In this document: piece after piece, positions 37,137-47,505 of the stretch
How positions within the stretch are numbered: the stretch's first letter is position 1
Layout: each line of letters opens with the position of its first letter
From: Tubulanus polymorphus
Taxonomy: Eukaryota; Nemertea; Palaeonemertea; Tubulaniformes; Tubulanidae
DNA length: 64,000 nucleotides
Direction: 5' to 3'
Assembly: GCF_964204645.1 (NCBI RefSeq)
Contig: NC_134032.1
Coordinates: forward strand, 3,498,916 to 3,562,915
Position numbers and translations under genes: made by a program
Notes under the pieces: generated by a model
Told to the model about the DNA's origin: nothing
Seen by the model: the letters and a program-made list of their open reading frames with translations, nothing else
Database searches by the model: none

Positions 37137-40100
37137 GCACGTCCCTATGGCGTAATGTCGTAAGATTCAATCAGTCCAATATTGGCGGATTAATTCCAAA
37201 TACCAGTCCAATGTGATAAGTCCCTGCTGGAACTATTTAATGCTATAATGGACTTGAGCCATGTCCCTTTGGTAAACGTGTAGACTAGCTGACAAAGTCA
37301 GAAAAAAATGACGTCACTTGACGTCCGGTTTGAAGAGCTCAGACCACTATTCCAAAATCTTCTATATCCTATAGTAAAAACAAGAAATTCAAGAGTTTAG
37401 TTCATATATAAGCGCGTAAATTCAGGGGAAATCCTGCTTATGGCTCATAGGCCAGCATCTTAGCTACGCATTGAAGTGGTTTTCGCCCCACATACCCAAC
37501 CTAACTTTTGAAATAATCAAACCTTTAGAAAGGAGGGGTATCCCGGTACAGGTATGCCAGTACATCCGAGCCAAATATCTAAGGGAATCCCCCACCGTGT
37601 TTGGTACCCTTACTCCAAGCAAAAAAAGTCCAGGGAATCCCTTATTTCATCATCAATCTGTCTCTCAGGATCAATGGATTTCATACATATAACCGAAATT
37701 CGTTACCTATTCCATTTGCAGAAATTATGGCAACATTTATGGGGGACCTCTTCTTCACTCTATGTACTATTTTTGGGGTCCGGCCCTACGCATTTTCGAG
37801 CTACTAACCTACTAGTAATTGTGGTCTGATGCCTGAAGTTCATGGGGAAATCGGAAGTAGAATTACGTCACGCTAAAATCCGGCAGCCCATTAACTAAAT
37901 AAAATAAGCCAATTTATGGATCGGGTTATTTCAGAATTTATTTATTTCATGAAATTTCGAACAAGATTGGGTCGATGAATAGTTTAGGCCTAACAATGAA
38001 CCGCGTTGATCGAACGAGTTCGAAAATAGCTGAAATCCCCTTAGCAACGGGAGTGAATTCATAATAAACAAACCACGCGCCGGCCGCGGCCCGGTGCCAC
38101 GCGGTTCGGCGCGCAGGTTCGAATTCCGGAGAATTACGCTCTCGCGCGCGCAGCTGTCATTCCCAGCGGCAGCACTGAAATACACTTTTTTAATCAAAAG
38201 TAACGACCCTAAAAACTGCGGTGAGAGTCGCGTTAGAGTCTTAAAATTTCTCGGCCAGCGTGGCGGCGGATCGGCACGGACGGCGTAGTCTCGCTCTCGA
38301 GCAGCAGCAACATCGCGGTCGGCAAAAACATTAGTCTCCGCCCCTTCTTCACCAAATAAGGAATTCGGAATCGCTGGCCACGTGCACTGCTTATTTTGAA
38401 CCGTATTCCCGGCGGATTAGAAAGAAATGTATATTTTTCGCAAGAGAAATCAATTTTTGTACAGACATTCGCATTTCCTGCTAATTCGAGTTTTTTCTAG
38501 CAGAAAATAATTTTCCGATTTGTGCGTTTCAAACGCGTATTCGATTTTTTTTCTTTTTGAAGGTAATTAAGAAATGCGTTGTAATCTTCTCATCTTCCTT
38601 TTATTTCTAAATGGAGCTAATTTCTAAATTAACTACCAGGTCAAAATTCTTCAATATTGCAAAAACCCCTCTCAGTTTCCACCATAGAAATGTCATTGGT
38701 TACATTATGGTTTCACAAGGAGTTTTAAACCATTAAAAAATGACACTTTATCTAAACCGAAAGAATAATCTTTTTAGCAGACAGTGGTACCGAGACCTGA
38801 TTTATAAGAAATTTTTCAAGTTTTTTTTCTCGCAAAAATTAAAATATTAAATTTCATTTGATCTTATAATATAAGATTAAAGAATTATGAGGTTTCATTC
38901 ATTTCTGAAATTTGGGCTTATAATTTATCAAGCCCAAATTTCAGAAATGAATCAAAACTTACAGTTACAGAGTTACAGTTTCATCTTCTTTCTTCCCACC
39001 CCTTAACTCGAGCATTAATTTTAAATTTTCCAAGTTTTGACTAAGAATTGATTTAATTTCTTCATTAATTCATTGCTTTGGGTTCAACTACAGTACAATT
39101 TCAATATGAAATATTGGAGTTGATTCTCTTTCCAGTTTCATTAACAACATTTAAGTGTGCTCCTTGTCACTGACAATATTTTGAGTGTTTTCGACTTCGT
39201 TACCCCGTACTTGAGGTTGTTTTCCCCCATCGCTATCATTTCTTACTATGAAAAATTGAATCAAGCTGTGACGAGGCGTCCGTCACTTAGATTTCATCTA
39301 TTACATATTATCATATTATGTAGTACAGCTTATTTTTTGCGACAGCGCCACGGCGCTGGAGCATATTAACCATCTGGTGTCTTCCAATACCACCACCTAG
39401 TGGGCTCAAATTCAAGTTCAAATATACTTTATTGATACTCATCAAATATACTTAATTGTTACTTTATTCAATACTTTATTGTTCCCAGTACTGCAAATAC
39501 ATCAGATTTCTGCAATTAAGTAGAAAGAACACAAATAAAATTAAGAATCTTTTAGTATTCAGAAAACAACGTACAAGTTATTTTTCAATTTTAATTAGCA
39601 ATGAGATATTTTTTTTGCGACGCTCACGCATTCCCTTTCTGGAAGGCAGATCGGCTATTCCCTGAAAAATTAATCGCTGAATCGACGTCCCGCTAATGAT
39701 GAAAACTATCTTTAGATCCCCTGATTTCAAAATTCAAAAATATAGATTTATATGAACCTTAGGTCTACCTTGTAATTAACAAATTATTCGAAAGCAAAGA
39801 TCTTGCATTCGAGTTAATTCATTTTAAGCAGTTTCTTTATTTCAAGCCCCGGATTGATTGTCTAAATCTCTTTGCTCTTCTCATGACTTGTATTCAATTA
39901 AATTTTCTATTCTCATTCTACAATTTGTACGTGAATACTATCAACGGTAGCATTTCTTTCTTTTCATTTTGTTTTTCATAATGATTTTGTAATATTTAAA
40001 TCTTCATTTTATCGTGACGGGTGTTTCCGCTTTTAAACTGTTAGTTTATTACTTCCGATTTTTTAATCTTCATTAATTTATTCATTCTTTATTACTTCTC

Positions 40101-40477
40101 TCTCCAAAATCGGAATAATTGTATCCTTAGACGCTTTTGATCTTGATTTTTAATGACTTTGCAAAACCACCTGTTGCAGTATATTTCCTTTTAGAAATAT
40201 ACCTTGTCTCCCTCTCTTATGCTGCAACCACCATGACACGTAGACACAAATATATCTGTTGATAATAATATCAAGACAGCGTTTCTTGTGTTCATCATAA
40301 CCTAGAGGAAACCATCACATAATCCATATATCTAACGTACGTACATACACACCGCAGTGCATGGCATTCACGTATAACCGCGCGTTGCACTACTGCGCTC
40401 TCCTAGCGCGTACTATAAATACTGTCATACGCTGTCTGTTCGTTTAAGACGTTTTTAATTGAAATAAGCTTTATTAG
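37137..40477. other. No gene recognised; CpG-rich stretch and one perfect hairpin
   Basis: No convincing exon. Bases about 38070-38310 are unusually GC/CpG-rich (several CGCG and CCGGCCGCGG words) in otherwise AT-rich DNA, possibly a promoter CpG cluster of an unseen gene. Bases 38897-38951 form a hairpin with ~20-bp perfect arms (CATTTCTGAAATTTGGGCTT and its complement). The rest shows nothing I can support. Confidence 0.4.
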
Positions 40478-40746
40478 GAGTAATAGGGATAATGGGCTTT
40501 CAGGCCAAAGGTCGAACGGTCGAGCTCGTAAAAAATGAAAAACATAAAAATAATAACAATTTCTACTTGAATTACTCGCGAAACTCATAAAAATGAAAAA
40601 TAAATTCTCACACGCTCGAATTTATTTTTCATTTTCATGAGTTTCACTCCTAATTCAAGTAGAAATTGTTATTATTTTTATGTTTTTCATTTTTACTCAC
40701 CCGCCCGTTCAACCTTTAGCTTGAAAGCCCATTATCCCTATTACTC
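40478..40746. repeat. Terminal foldback hairpin at left end of Polinton copy 2
   Basis: Outer ends GAGTAATAGGGATAATGGGC and its complement. The arms extend inward through AGAAATTGTTATTATTTTTA-type sequence to a centre near 40605-40615. The right arm's last 35 bp are also the outer end of the 205-bp TIR. The equivalent hairpin in copy 1 is 188 bp. A terminal hairpin could serve replication or end protection; that is inference. Confidence 0.8.
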
Positions 40747-40916
40747 TTAAAATATTCATATATATATGAATAACATTTAAATCATTGAACTTCTAAAATC
40801 AATTTTAATAAAAAATATAGTATTAAAATGGAAGCAAATAAGTACTACTGCCCAACATGTAATATCGATATAGACAAATCTCAAAAAGCAAGACACAATA
40901 AAACTATAACACATTT
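40712..40916 (+). repeat. Left terminal inverted repeat (205 bp), includes polymerase start
   Basis: It is complementary to 57829-58033 with few mismatches. It runs from ACCTTTAGC(T/C)TGAAAGCC through the leader and the first 29-30 codons of polymerase B, ending at ACACATTT. The first zinc finger (Cys8, Cys11, His23, His29) therefore lies wholly within the repeat. Confidence 0.88.
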
Positions 40917-43900
40917 AGAGAATAAATTGAAACTAGAATATAAGGATGATATATTAGAAACTAAATTAGAAGAATTAAAGAATGAAAAGGAAACATATAA
41001 ATGTGATACATGTAATCAATCATTCAGTGATAAAAGATATTATAAAGAACATTTAAAATCTATAAGTCATATTAGAAATAAGAATAATGATATTTTAGGT
41101 GAAGATTATTTTGATAATGATAACGATAAGAAACAGAAGACAATTAAAAGAATAAAAAATAAATTAAACAATAAAAGACCATATATGGAAGATGTAAGAA
41201 ATTATATTAATTCATTAGATAATAAAAAAGATATAGAGATAACCGAAGCATTTAAAAGTGATATTGGTCCAGCAGCTATCGAGTTTAAATTTCATAAAGG
41301 AAAAACATTAGAAGAAAATAAAAAATATTTAGAAAATATGAAAGAAATAATAAAAATAATAACTGATGTTGAATATCCTAAAATTAGTATATCAGTTAAA
41401 GTAAAGTTTATAAAATCTGAAGATAAACCAATATATAATATAAATTCTCATTCACAACATATTATATCTAAACAACATATAGATGATAAATTAAATAAAT
41501 GTTATAATGAAATAAAAACTAAAATAGAAGAGAAATATTTTGAAGGATCTGGTTTAATATTTGATGAGATAATATTTATAACTTTACATGTTTATAACAC
41601 AAAATATAATAAGTTAACTAAATCAAAACCAATTGATGAAAATAATTTATCATATTATAAAGATGATAGTATAAATGGAACAAGTTATATTAAACTACCA
41701 TTTAAAACTAATGGTGTAATAAATATACAAAATTTTGATAACAAATATTTTATATGGGCTATAATAAGTTGTTTACATCCAGTTGAAGATTATAATAAAC
41801 ATACTTATAGATTAACTCATTATAAACAATTTGAAAATAATTATAAGATAGATAAGTATCCTGTTAGAATTAAAAACATTCCCAAAATAGAAAGAGATAA
41901 TAATTTAAAGATAAATATATTTGATTTAATTAAATTACCAAATACAAAAGGAAATAATATTAAACATTATACATTAGAACCTTTATATCTATCAAAAGAT
42001 TATGATTCAAATGATGTTATAGATATACTATATTATGAGAATCATTATATGTGGATTAAACAAATAGATTTATTTTTCAAATCAGAAAATGATCACCATA
42101 AAATATATCTATGTAGAAAATGTTTACATAGATTCAGTAATGAAAGTACATTATTAAATCATAAACGACTATGTGATAATCATGATTATTGTAAATTAGT
42201 TTTACCAAATGAAAAAGATAAAATATTAGAATTCAAAAAATATGATTACAAAAATAAAGTACCATTTGTAATATATGGAGATTTTGAATCATTAAATAAA
42301 GAACTAACTGATCAAGATAGAAAAGAAATATATTATAAAAGAAAGAAATTAAATTCTAATGAAAATGATTTTTCAGATGAACCACCAATAACAAATACTA
42401 TTAAAAAGATTCATCAATCAGCTGCTGCTTTCGGGTTATATATAAAATCTGATTATCCAGAACTAATTGAAAGTGAATATTATCATTATAGAAATGAAAA
42501 TGTTATCAATCATTTTTGTGACTTATTAATTGAATATGAAATAAGATTTAGTAAATTATTGAATACAAATAAAGAAATAATTATGACAGAAGAAGATAAA
42601 GAAGCATTTGAGTTTGCAGATAAATGTTATTATTGTGAAAAGATATTTAATTATAAAGATAAAAAAGTAAGAGACCATGATCATTTGAATGGAAAGTTTA
42701 GAGGCGCTGCACATGAGAATTGTAATTTGCAAGCCAAAAAAGTAAATTTTGTCCCCATTATATTTCACAATTTATCGAGGTATGACGCGCATTTATTCAT
42801 TAAGCAACTGTGTCATAAAATAGAAGAAATTAATAATGAAATAGAAATATTAAATTCAAATAAATCAAAAGATAAAATACCAACTTATAAATTTAGAATG
42901 TTAGCTAAAACATCTGAGAATTATATATCATTCCAATTTGGTTGTCTAAGATTTATAGATTCTTATAGATTTCTAGCAAGTTCATTAGATAATTTATCAA
43001 AATCATTAGTTGATGATGAATTAAAGATATTAAAAGAATATTACCCAAATTATGATGATTTTAAATTAATGAGATATAAAGGTGCAATTCCATATTCTTT
43101 CTATAAAAATCATAATGATTTTAAAATAACTGAATTATTGAAAGAACAATTCTATGATGAATTAAAAAATGAATATGTTAAAGATGAAGTTTATAATAGA
43201 ACATTGAATATTTGGAATCATTTCAAAATAGAAAATCATGGACAATTAGTAGATTTATATTTAAAATCAGATGTATTATTATTAACCGATATATTCGAAA
43301 GGTTTAGAGATGTAAACCTAAAATATTTTAATATTGATCCTTGTCATTGTTATTCATCACCAGGATTAACATGGGATTGTGGATTAAAATTTACAAATAT
43401 AAAAATGGATTTGTTAACAAATATAGATCAATTACTATTATTTGAAAAATCTATAAGAGGAGGAGTTTCAGGTGTATTGGGTGATAGATATTTCAATATA
43501 AATGATAATCCTGGATATAAATTATTATACATAGATGCAAATAATCTTTATGGTTGGGCAATGATGGAACCACAACCTTATGGGATGTTTGAAATAACTG
43601 AAGTTTTACAAATTGATAAATTTGATTGGAAGAAAAGAATCCTAGATATTGCAGATGATTCAGATACTGGTTACTTCTTTGTTGTAGATTTAGAATACCC
43701 TGAAAATATCAAATTCAAATCTAGAAATCTAGCATATTGTCCCGAACATAAAACTGTTAAACATGAAGAATTATCAAATTATCAAAAAAGAATTAAACTT
43801 GATAATCATATTCATACTGAAAAGTTAATGGTAACTCAAGAAGATAAATATAATTATGTAGTACATTATAGAATGTTGAAGTTTTATTTGAATCAAGGAA

Positions 43901-44859
43901 TGATATTTAAAAAAGTACATAGATATATTTCATTTAATCAATCTAAGTGGTTAGAAAAATATATAGATTTTAATACTACACAGAGAACTGAAGCTAAAAC
44001 TGATTTTGAGAAGGATTACTTTAAACTAATGAACAATGCGTTCTATGGAAAAACATGTGAAAATATTAGAAATAGAAATGATATTGAGTTAGTTAGTAAT
44101 GGTAAAAGAATTAGACATTTGCAATCGTATCCGAAATTCAAAGGTAATAGAATATTCGATGAAAATTTAGCTGCAGTTAAATTAAAAAGAACTTCTATGA
44201 AGTTCAATAAACCTATTTATGTTGGAGCTGCAGTTTTAGAAATTTCAAAGCTATTGATGTATGAATTCTATTATAATGTATTGCAACCCCATTTTGGGGA
44301 AAAACATATAGAAATTCTATACTTTGATACAGATTCTTACATATTAAAGATAAAAAGTGATAATATAAAAGATGATTTAAAAATATTAAATCATCATTTT
44401 GATTTCAGTAACTATCCAAAAAATCATGAATTGTTTAGCAATGATAATAAAAAAGTTCCTGGGAAGTTTAAGGATGAATTAGGTGGTGAAGAAATGATAG
44501 AGTTCATAGGTATTAGATCTAAAATGTATTCATATAAAACTAAAGAACATGAAGCTAAAAAGTTAAAAGGAATAACCAAAAGTGTAGTAGAAAAGAATAT
44601 TCATTTCAAAGATTACATCAATTGTATATTTAATGAAGAAGTTAGAAAACATAAGATGAAATGTTTAAGATCTGAAGATCATGAAATGTATATTGAAGAG
44701 ATAGAGAAGATAAGTCTAAACCCATTTGATGATAAAAGATATATTTTAGATGATGGAATCCACACAGTCGCCTATGGTTGCAATTTAGATGAATATATAA
44801 AATTCAAAAGAGAAGAAACAAAAGAAAATGAGATTATGAAAAGGATTCTAACGTGTTAA
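40828..44859 (+). CDS. polB: Protein-primed family B DNA polymerase of Polinton
   Basis: 1343 aa; replicates the linear element from a protein primer. C2H2-type fingers occur at Cys8/Cys11/His23/His29 and Cys59/Cys62/His75/His81, and a third Cys-rich finger starts at Cys429/Cys432. Exonuclease motif I is YGDFESL (Asp485, Glu487). An inserted Cys600-Cys603...RDHDH (615-619) module resembles an HNH/Zn fold typical of Polinton polymerases. Exo II is FHNLSRYDAHL. Polymerase motif A is YIDANNLYG (Asp903), motif B KLMNNAFYGK (1066-1075), and motif C YFDTDS (Asp1167, Asp1169). All catalytic carboxylates are present and the frame is open. The start codon lies inside the terminal repeat; unlike most other genes here it lacks TAAATG (it has TTAAAATG), suggesting a different expression class. 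The size is typical of the family. Confidence 0.95.
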   Translation: MEANKYYCPTCNIDIDKSQKARHNKTITHLENKLKLEYKDDILETKLEELKNEKETYKCDTCNQSFSDKRYYKEHLKSISHIRNKNNDILGEDYFDNDNDKKQKTIKRIKNKLNNKRPYMEDVRNYINSLDNKKDIEITEAFKSDIGPAAIEFKFHKGKTLEENKKYLENMKEIIKIITDVEYPKISISVKVKFIKSEDKPIYNINSHSQHIISKQHIDDKLNKCYNEIKTKIEEKYFEGSGLIFDEIIFITLHVYNTKYNKLTKSKPIDENNLSYYKDDSINGTSYIKLPFKTNGVINIQNFDNKYFIWAIISCLHPVEDYNKHTYRLTHYKQFENNYKIDKYPVRIKNIPKIERDNNLKINIFDLIKLPNTKGNNIKHYTLEPLYLSKDYDSNDVIDILYYENHYMWIKQIDLFFKSENDHHKIYLCRKCLHRFSNESTLLNHKRLCDNHDYCKLVLPNEKDKILEFKKYDYKNKVPFVIYGDFESLNKELTDQDRKEIYYKRKKLNSNENDFSDEPPITNTIKKIHQSAAAFGLYIKSDYPELIESEYYHYRNENVINHFCDLLIEYEIRFSKLLNTNKEIIMTEEDKEAFEFADKCYYCEKIFNYKDKKVRDHDHLNGKFRGAAHENCNLQAKKVNFVPIIFHNLSRYDAHLFIKQLCHKIEEINNEIEILNSNKSKDKIPTYKFRMLAKTSENYISFQFGCLRFIDSYRFLASSLDNLSKSLVDDELKILKEYYPNYDDFKLMRYKGAIPYSFYKNHNDFKITELLKEQFYDELKNEYVKDEVYNRTLNIWNHFKIENHGQLVDLYLKSDVLLLTDIFERFRDVNLKYFNIDPCHCYSSPGLTWDCGLKFTNIKMDLLTNIDQLLLFEKSIRGGVSGVLGDRYFNINDNPGYKLLYIDANNLYGWAMMEPQPYGMFEITEVLQIDKFDWKKRILDIADDSDTGYFFVVDLEYPENIKFKSRNLAYCPEHKTVKHEELSNYQKRIKLDNHIHTEKLMVTQEDKYNYVVHYRMLKFYLNQGMIFKKVHRYISFNQSKWLEKYIDFNTTQRTEAKTDFEKDYFKLMNNAFYGKTCENIRNRNDIELVSNGKRIRHLQSYPKFKGNRIFDENLAAVKLKRTSMKFNKPIYVGAAVLEISKLLMYEFYYNVLQPHFGEKHIEILYFDTDSYILKIKSDNIKDDLKILNHHFDFSNYPKNHELFSNDNKKVPGKFKDELGGEEMIEFIGIRSKMYSYKTKEHEAKKLKGITKSVVEKNIHFKDYINCIFNEEVRKHKMKCLRSEDHEMYIEEIEKISLNPFDDKRYILDDGIHTVAYGCNLDEYIKFKREETKENEIMKRILTC

Positions 44860-44887
44860 TCAATTTCAATAAAAATTTGTATAATAA

Positions 44888-45229
44888 ATGGAGAGTAAAC
44901 AAGTACACAGTGAATTCTTAGATAGAATTAAAGATACTTCAAGCGTCAAATCTGTAGATTATAAATTCAAAAAGTTAACAGAATTAACAATTCACAAGAA
45001 ATATTTAATTACTAACATTGAAACAATTACTAATAGATATGGAGATAAATTAGTAATTCATTTAGAATATGAAGGATTAAAAGGAAATAAATATAAATTC
45101 AGAACTTATTTACCAGATAGATTTCATAGATTATCAAGTGAAGATCTAGAAGAATTATGTTCTGGAGATTTCTATTTCGTATACAAAGGTAAGAATGAAA
45201 AAGGGCACCATGAAATAGATTTCGAATAA
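44888..45229 (+). CDS. Small conserved Polinton protein, putative OB-fold ssDNA-binding
   Basis: 113 aa, 28 bp after the polymerase. It contains KKYLITNIETITNRYGDKLV, then a charged strand, and TYLPDRF. Alternating beta-like segments of about 80 residues fit a single OB-fold, and a small protein of this kind is found in related elements. A role as single-stranded DNA-binding partner of the polymerase fits the neighbourhood but is inferred. Its start carries AATAAATG preceded by AATAAAAATTTGTAT, shared with the gene at 51526. Confidence 0.5.
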   Translation: MESKQVHSEFLDRIKDTSSVKSVDYKFKKLTELTIHKKYLITNIETITNRYGDKLVIHLEYEGLKGNKYKFRTYLPDRFHRLSSEDLEELCSGDFYFVYKGKNEKGHHEIDFE

Positions 45230-45246
45230 GAAAATATGTAAAATAA

Positions 45247-46005
45247 ATGGCGGAATTAAAAGAATATAGAATATTTGTTGATTCTAGAAAACTTACAAAT
45301 TATAAATCTCATAATTTATTAGTACAATTAGATAGAGAATTCAAGAATTGTGTTGATTTAAAATTAGTAAATATAAGTTTATGTAATTCTTTTTATAATA
45401 TATCGAATAAAACTATTGAACATAATACTTTTTTAATTCATATTAGAAATATAAATAAATGGTTTCATCTATTTCTAAGACCAGGATTATATAATTTAGA
45501 AACATTATCTCAAGAAATTAATCGTAGAGCACGGTTGAAAATTAGAAAAGATGATAAATTTTTAATAAGATTTATAAAAAGTGATAGCTCAAATAGAATT
45601 AAAATAAAGGTATTTGATGAAAGTCAACATGCATTTATGGTAAAAAAACCTATAGCTAAATTGCTAGGAATTGAACCAGATGTTGTTACAGTAAACGTAG
45701 AAGGTATTTCAAATATAATACCTTTTACACATTTTTATATTTATTGCAATTTAATTGACCCAACAAAAACATTCGAAGCAACTAAAGATACAACATGTAA
45801 TTCTAGTATATTAAATATTTTACCATTAAAAAATGTTAAAGAATTTGGAACGCAAATAAATTATAATTTAACAGAATGTGATTTCAAACCTTGTATTCCT
45901 AAATTTAATAATTTTAGATTAGAAATTAGAAATCATAATGGATACTTAATTGATTTAAATAATTTCCCTGTAATTTATGAATTAGTTATAAGATGTAGAG
46001 AGTAA
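45247..46005 (+). CDS. Penton / minor capsid protein (single jelly-roll)
   Basis: 252 aa, all-beta in appearance. It begins KEYRIFVDSRKLTNYKSHN, a typical start for the minor capsid (penton) protein of Polintons. The C-terminal third has FYIYCNLIDP, SSILNILPLK and NNFRLEIRNHNGYLIDLNNF, the conserved end of this family. It is expected to form pentamers at capsid vertices together with the capsid protein at 50246. The frame is intact. It lies 17 bp after the preceding gene and starts at AATAAATG. Confidence 0.75.
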   Translation: MAELKEYRIFVDSRKLTNYKSHNLLVQLDREFKNCVDLKLVNISLCNSFYNISNKTIEHNTFLIHIRNINKWFHLFLRPGLYNLETLSQEINRRARLKIRKDDKFLIRFIKSDSSNRIKIKVFDESQHAFMVKKPIAKLLGIEPDVVTVNVEGISNIIPFTHFYIYCNLIDPTKTFEATKDTTCNSSILNILPLKNVKEFGTQINYNLTECDFKPCIPKFNNFRLEIRNHNGYLIDLNNFPVIYELVIRCRE

Positions 46006-46022
46006 TTTTTTTCACTATATAA

Positions 46023-46364
46023 ATGAATATAACTGTTGGACCGAGTATATGTTTTGGGTTTGATTTTAAACATGGTAAAGAAATGAGAATTAAACTAAAT
46101 GATGTAATTACTGATATAAAAAGTAAATCATTTAACAATGCATCAATGATTGATAAAGAAAAGTATAATATAGAAAAAGTAATTGATTTAATTAAATCAC
46201 CTTTAGAATATTATGAATTAAATGAAGATGGAATTATTGAAGATATCAAAAACATATTATCCAAAATATATGATAATCATAAAAGTAGTAATGAAATAAA
46301 TGTTGAATTAATCATAAATAAGTTAACTAAATATTTTGATGATAGTAATTTTTTTGATAAATAA
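46023..46364 (+). CDS. Unknown Polinton protein, 113 aa
   Basis: The N-terminus (MNITVGPSICFGFDFKHGKE) is followed by a helical, Lys/Ile/Asn-rich remainder with no TM helix. I do not recognise it. It starts at TATAAATG with a T7 tract just upstream. Its stop codon TAA is immediately followed by the next ATG, so the two genes abut and are probably expressed together in the virion-gene block. Confidence 0.7.
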   Translation: MNITVGPSICFGFDFKHGKEMRIKLNDVITDIKSKSFNNASMIDKEKYNIEKVIDLIKSPLEYYELNEDGIIEDIKNILSKIYDNHKSSNEINVELIINKLTKYFDDSNFFDK

Positions 46365-46586
46365 ATGAGTGATAATAAGTGGATAATAACTGGATTATAT
46401 AATGGCGCATTACTATCAGTTGGAACTGTTGGTTATTCAATGGTATTAAAAAAAGTATTCAAAATGGGAAGTGTTAATGTTGATAGATTTGATATCAATG
46501 ATATTTTAAAATTAACGTTAGCAGTTACTTTATCTAATTTAACTATTGATTATTTGGAAAAACAAAAATATATTCCTCCCATATAA
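46365..46586 (+). CDS. Small conserved Polinton membrane protein
   Basis: 73 aa. WIITGLYNGALLSVGTVGYS near the N-terminus and LKLTLAVTLSNLTIDYL near the C-terminus look like two membrane-associated helices. Small proteins with this WxxTxLYNGA pattern recur next to capsid genes of Polintons. It is a candidate internal-membrane or virion-associated protein; function unknown. It starts directly after the TAA of the preceding gene (TAAATG). Confidence 0.7.
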   Translation: MSDNKWIITGLYNGALLSVGTVGYSMVLKKVFKMGSVNVDRFDINDILKLTLAVTLSNLTIDYLEKQKYIPPI

Positions 46587-46611
46587 ATGTATAATTTTTT
46601 TTGTTAAATAA

Positions 46612-47034
46612 ATGGCTTCTGCAATTATAACTATTATAGGATCAGCAATTGTTAACGCTTTAGCATTTACTGGTGGTGGTTATTTATTTAAACATATTGA
46701 TAAAAATAGTTCATTAGGAGAACAAAGAAGACATAACTTAGCGTTAGAGAAATACAATAAAGCTGCAGAAGAATATAGAGAAATGAGACAAAACTATATG
46801 GATTACATCAATAAAGAATTATATGATCAGAAGATTTCACATAGAGATTTTCAATCAGTTGATGATGCAATGAGTTTATATAACGCAGTAACCAATAAAG
46901 AAAAATTACATCTATACAAACCTAAATTATCAGATTATTATACCCCAAGTAAAGAACAACAGAAATATGAAATAATATGGATTTTAGGTGGAACTGTTAT
47001 TGTTATATTTGTTGCTTATAAGTTTACTAATTAG
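46612..47034 (+). CDS. Conserved Polinton protein with N- and C-terminal hydrophobic helices
   Basis: 140 aa. A hydrophobic N-terminus (IITIIGSAIVNALAFTGGGY) is followed by a charged central helix (RRHNLALEKYNKAAEEYREM). Then come VDDAMSLY, the motif LSDYYTPSKEQQ, and a C-terminal TM helix (ILGGTVIVIFVAYKF). This arrangement is conserved in Polinton gene clusters. It is probably a virion membrane-linked structural or scaffold protein (inference). It starts at AATAAATG behind a T8 tract. Confidence 0.72.
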   Translation: MASAIITIIGSAIVNALAFTGGGYLFKHIDKNSSLGEQRRHNLALEKYNKAAEEYREMRQNYMDYINKELYDQKISHRDFQSVDDAMSLYNAVTNKEKLHLYKPKLSDYYTPSKEQQKYEIIWILGGTVIVIFVAYKFTN

Positions 47035-47053
47035 TAATTTTTATTCTAAATAA

Positions 47054-47488
47054 ATGGAAGATAAAGTTGATAGTATTGATATTATTCCTCATGATATAAA
47101 TAAAACTAAATTAAAAACATATTTAGAAAAACAAATATTAGAATTTGAAAGTGACTTAAAGATAAAAAAGAAAAAATATTTAAAAAGTAAAATTATATAT
47201 TATTTGATTATAAGTGGTTCAGTTACAATTAGTTCTGTAATAACATTTTTAGCAATATTCAGTCCATTAACACCTTTAGCTATATCAATTGGTGTATTAG
47301 GATTAAGTTCAAGTGTTTTAACCGGTATAAGTTCAAAATTAAATATAAAAAGTAATAAAGAAAAAATCAAAACTAATATAAAAGAAATTAATAAATTAAA
47401 GAACACACTAGATTATATAATAAGTTTAAATGGCCATATAACAGTTGAAGAACAAGATAAATTATTAAAAGAATTAATAAATTATTAA
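47054..47488 (+). CDS. Conserved Polinton membrane protein, 144 aa
   Basis: A basic N-terminal helix is followed by two adjacent TM helices (about 57-100, YYLIISGSVTISSVITFLAI then Pro-containing turn and IGVLGLSS). The C-terminal half is helical and ends GHITVEEQDKLLKELINY. It resembles an element protein family of unknown role. It starts at AATAAATG behind a T5 tract, 19 bp after the previous gene. Confidence 0.68.
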   Translation: MEDKVDSIDIIPHDINKTKLKTYLEKQILEFESDLKIKKKKYLKSKIIYYLIISGSVTISSVITFLAIFSPLTPLAISIGVLGLSSSVLTGISSKLNIKSNKEKIKTNIKEINKLKNTLDYIISLNGHITVEEQDKLLKELINY

Positions 47489-47505
47489 TTTTTTTAGTTA
47501 TATAA

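Noticed and set aside
36781-37216. Cys/Val/Arg- or Asn/Arg/Thr/Asp-rich open frames on both strands
   Set aside because: Artefacts of an 8-bp satellite (CGGTTTGT and variants) that lacks stops.
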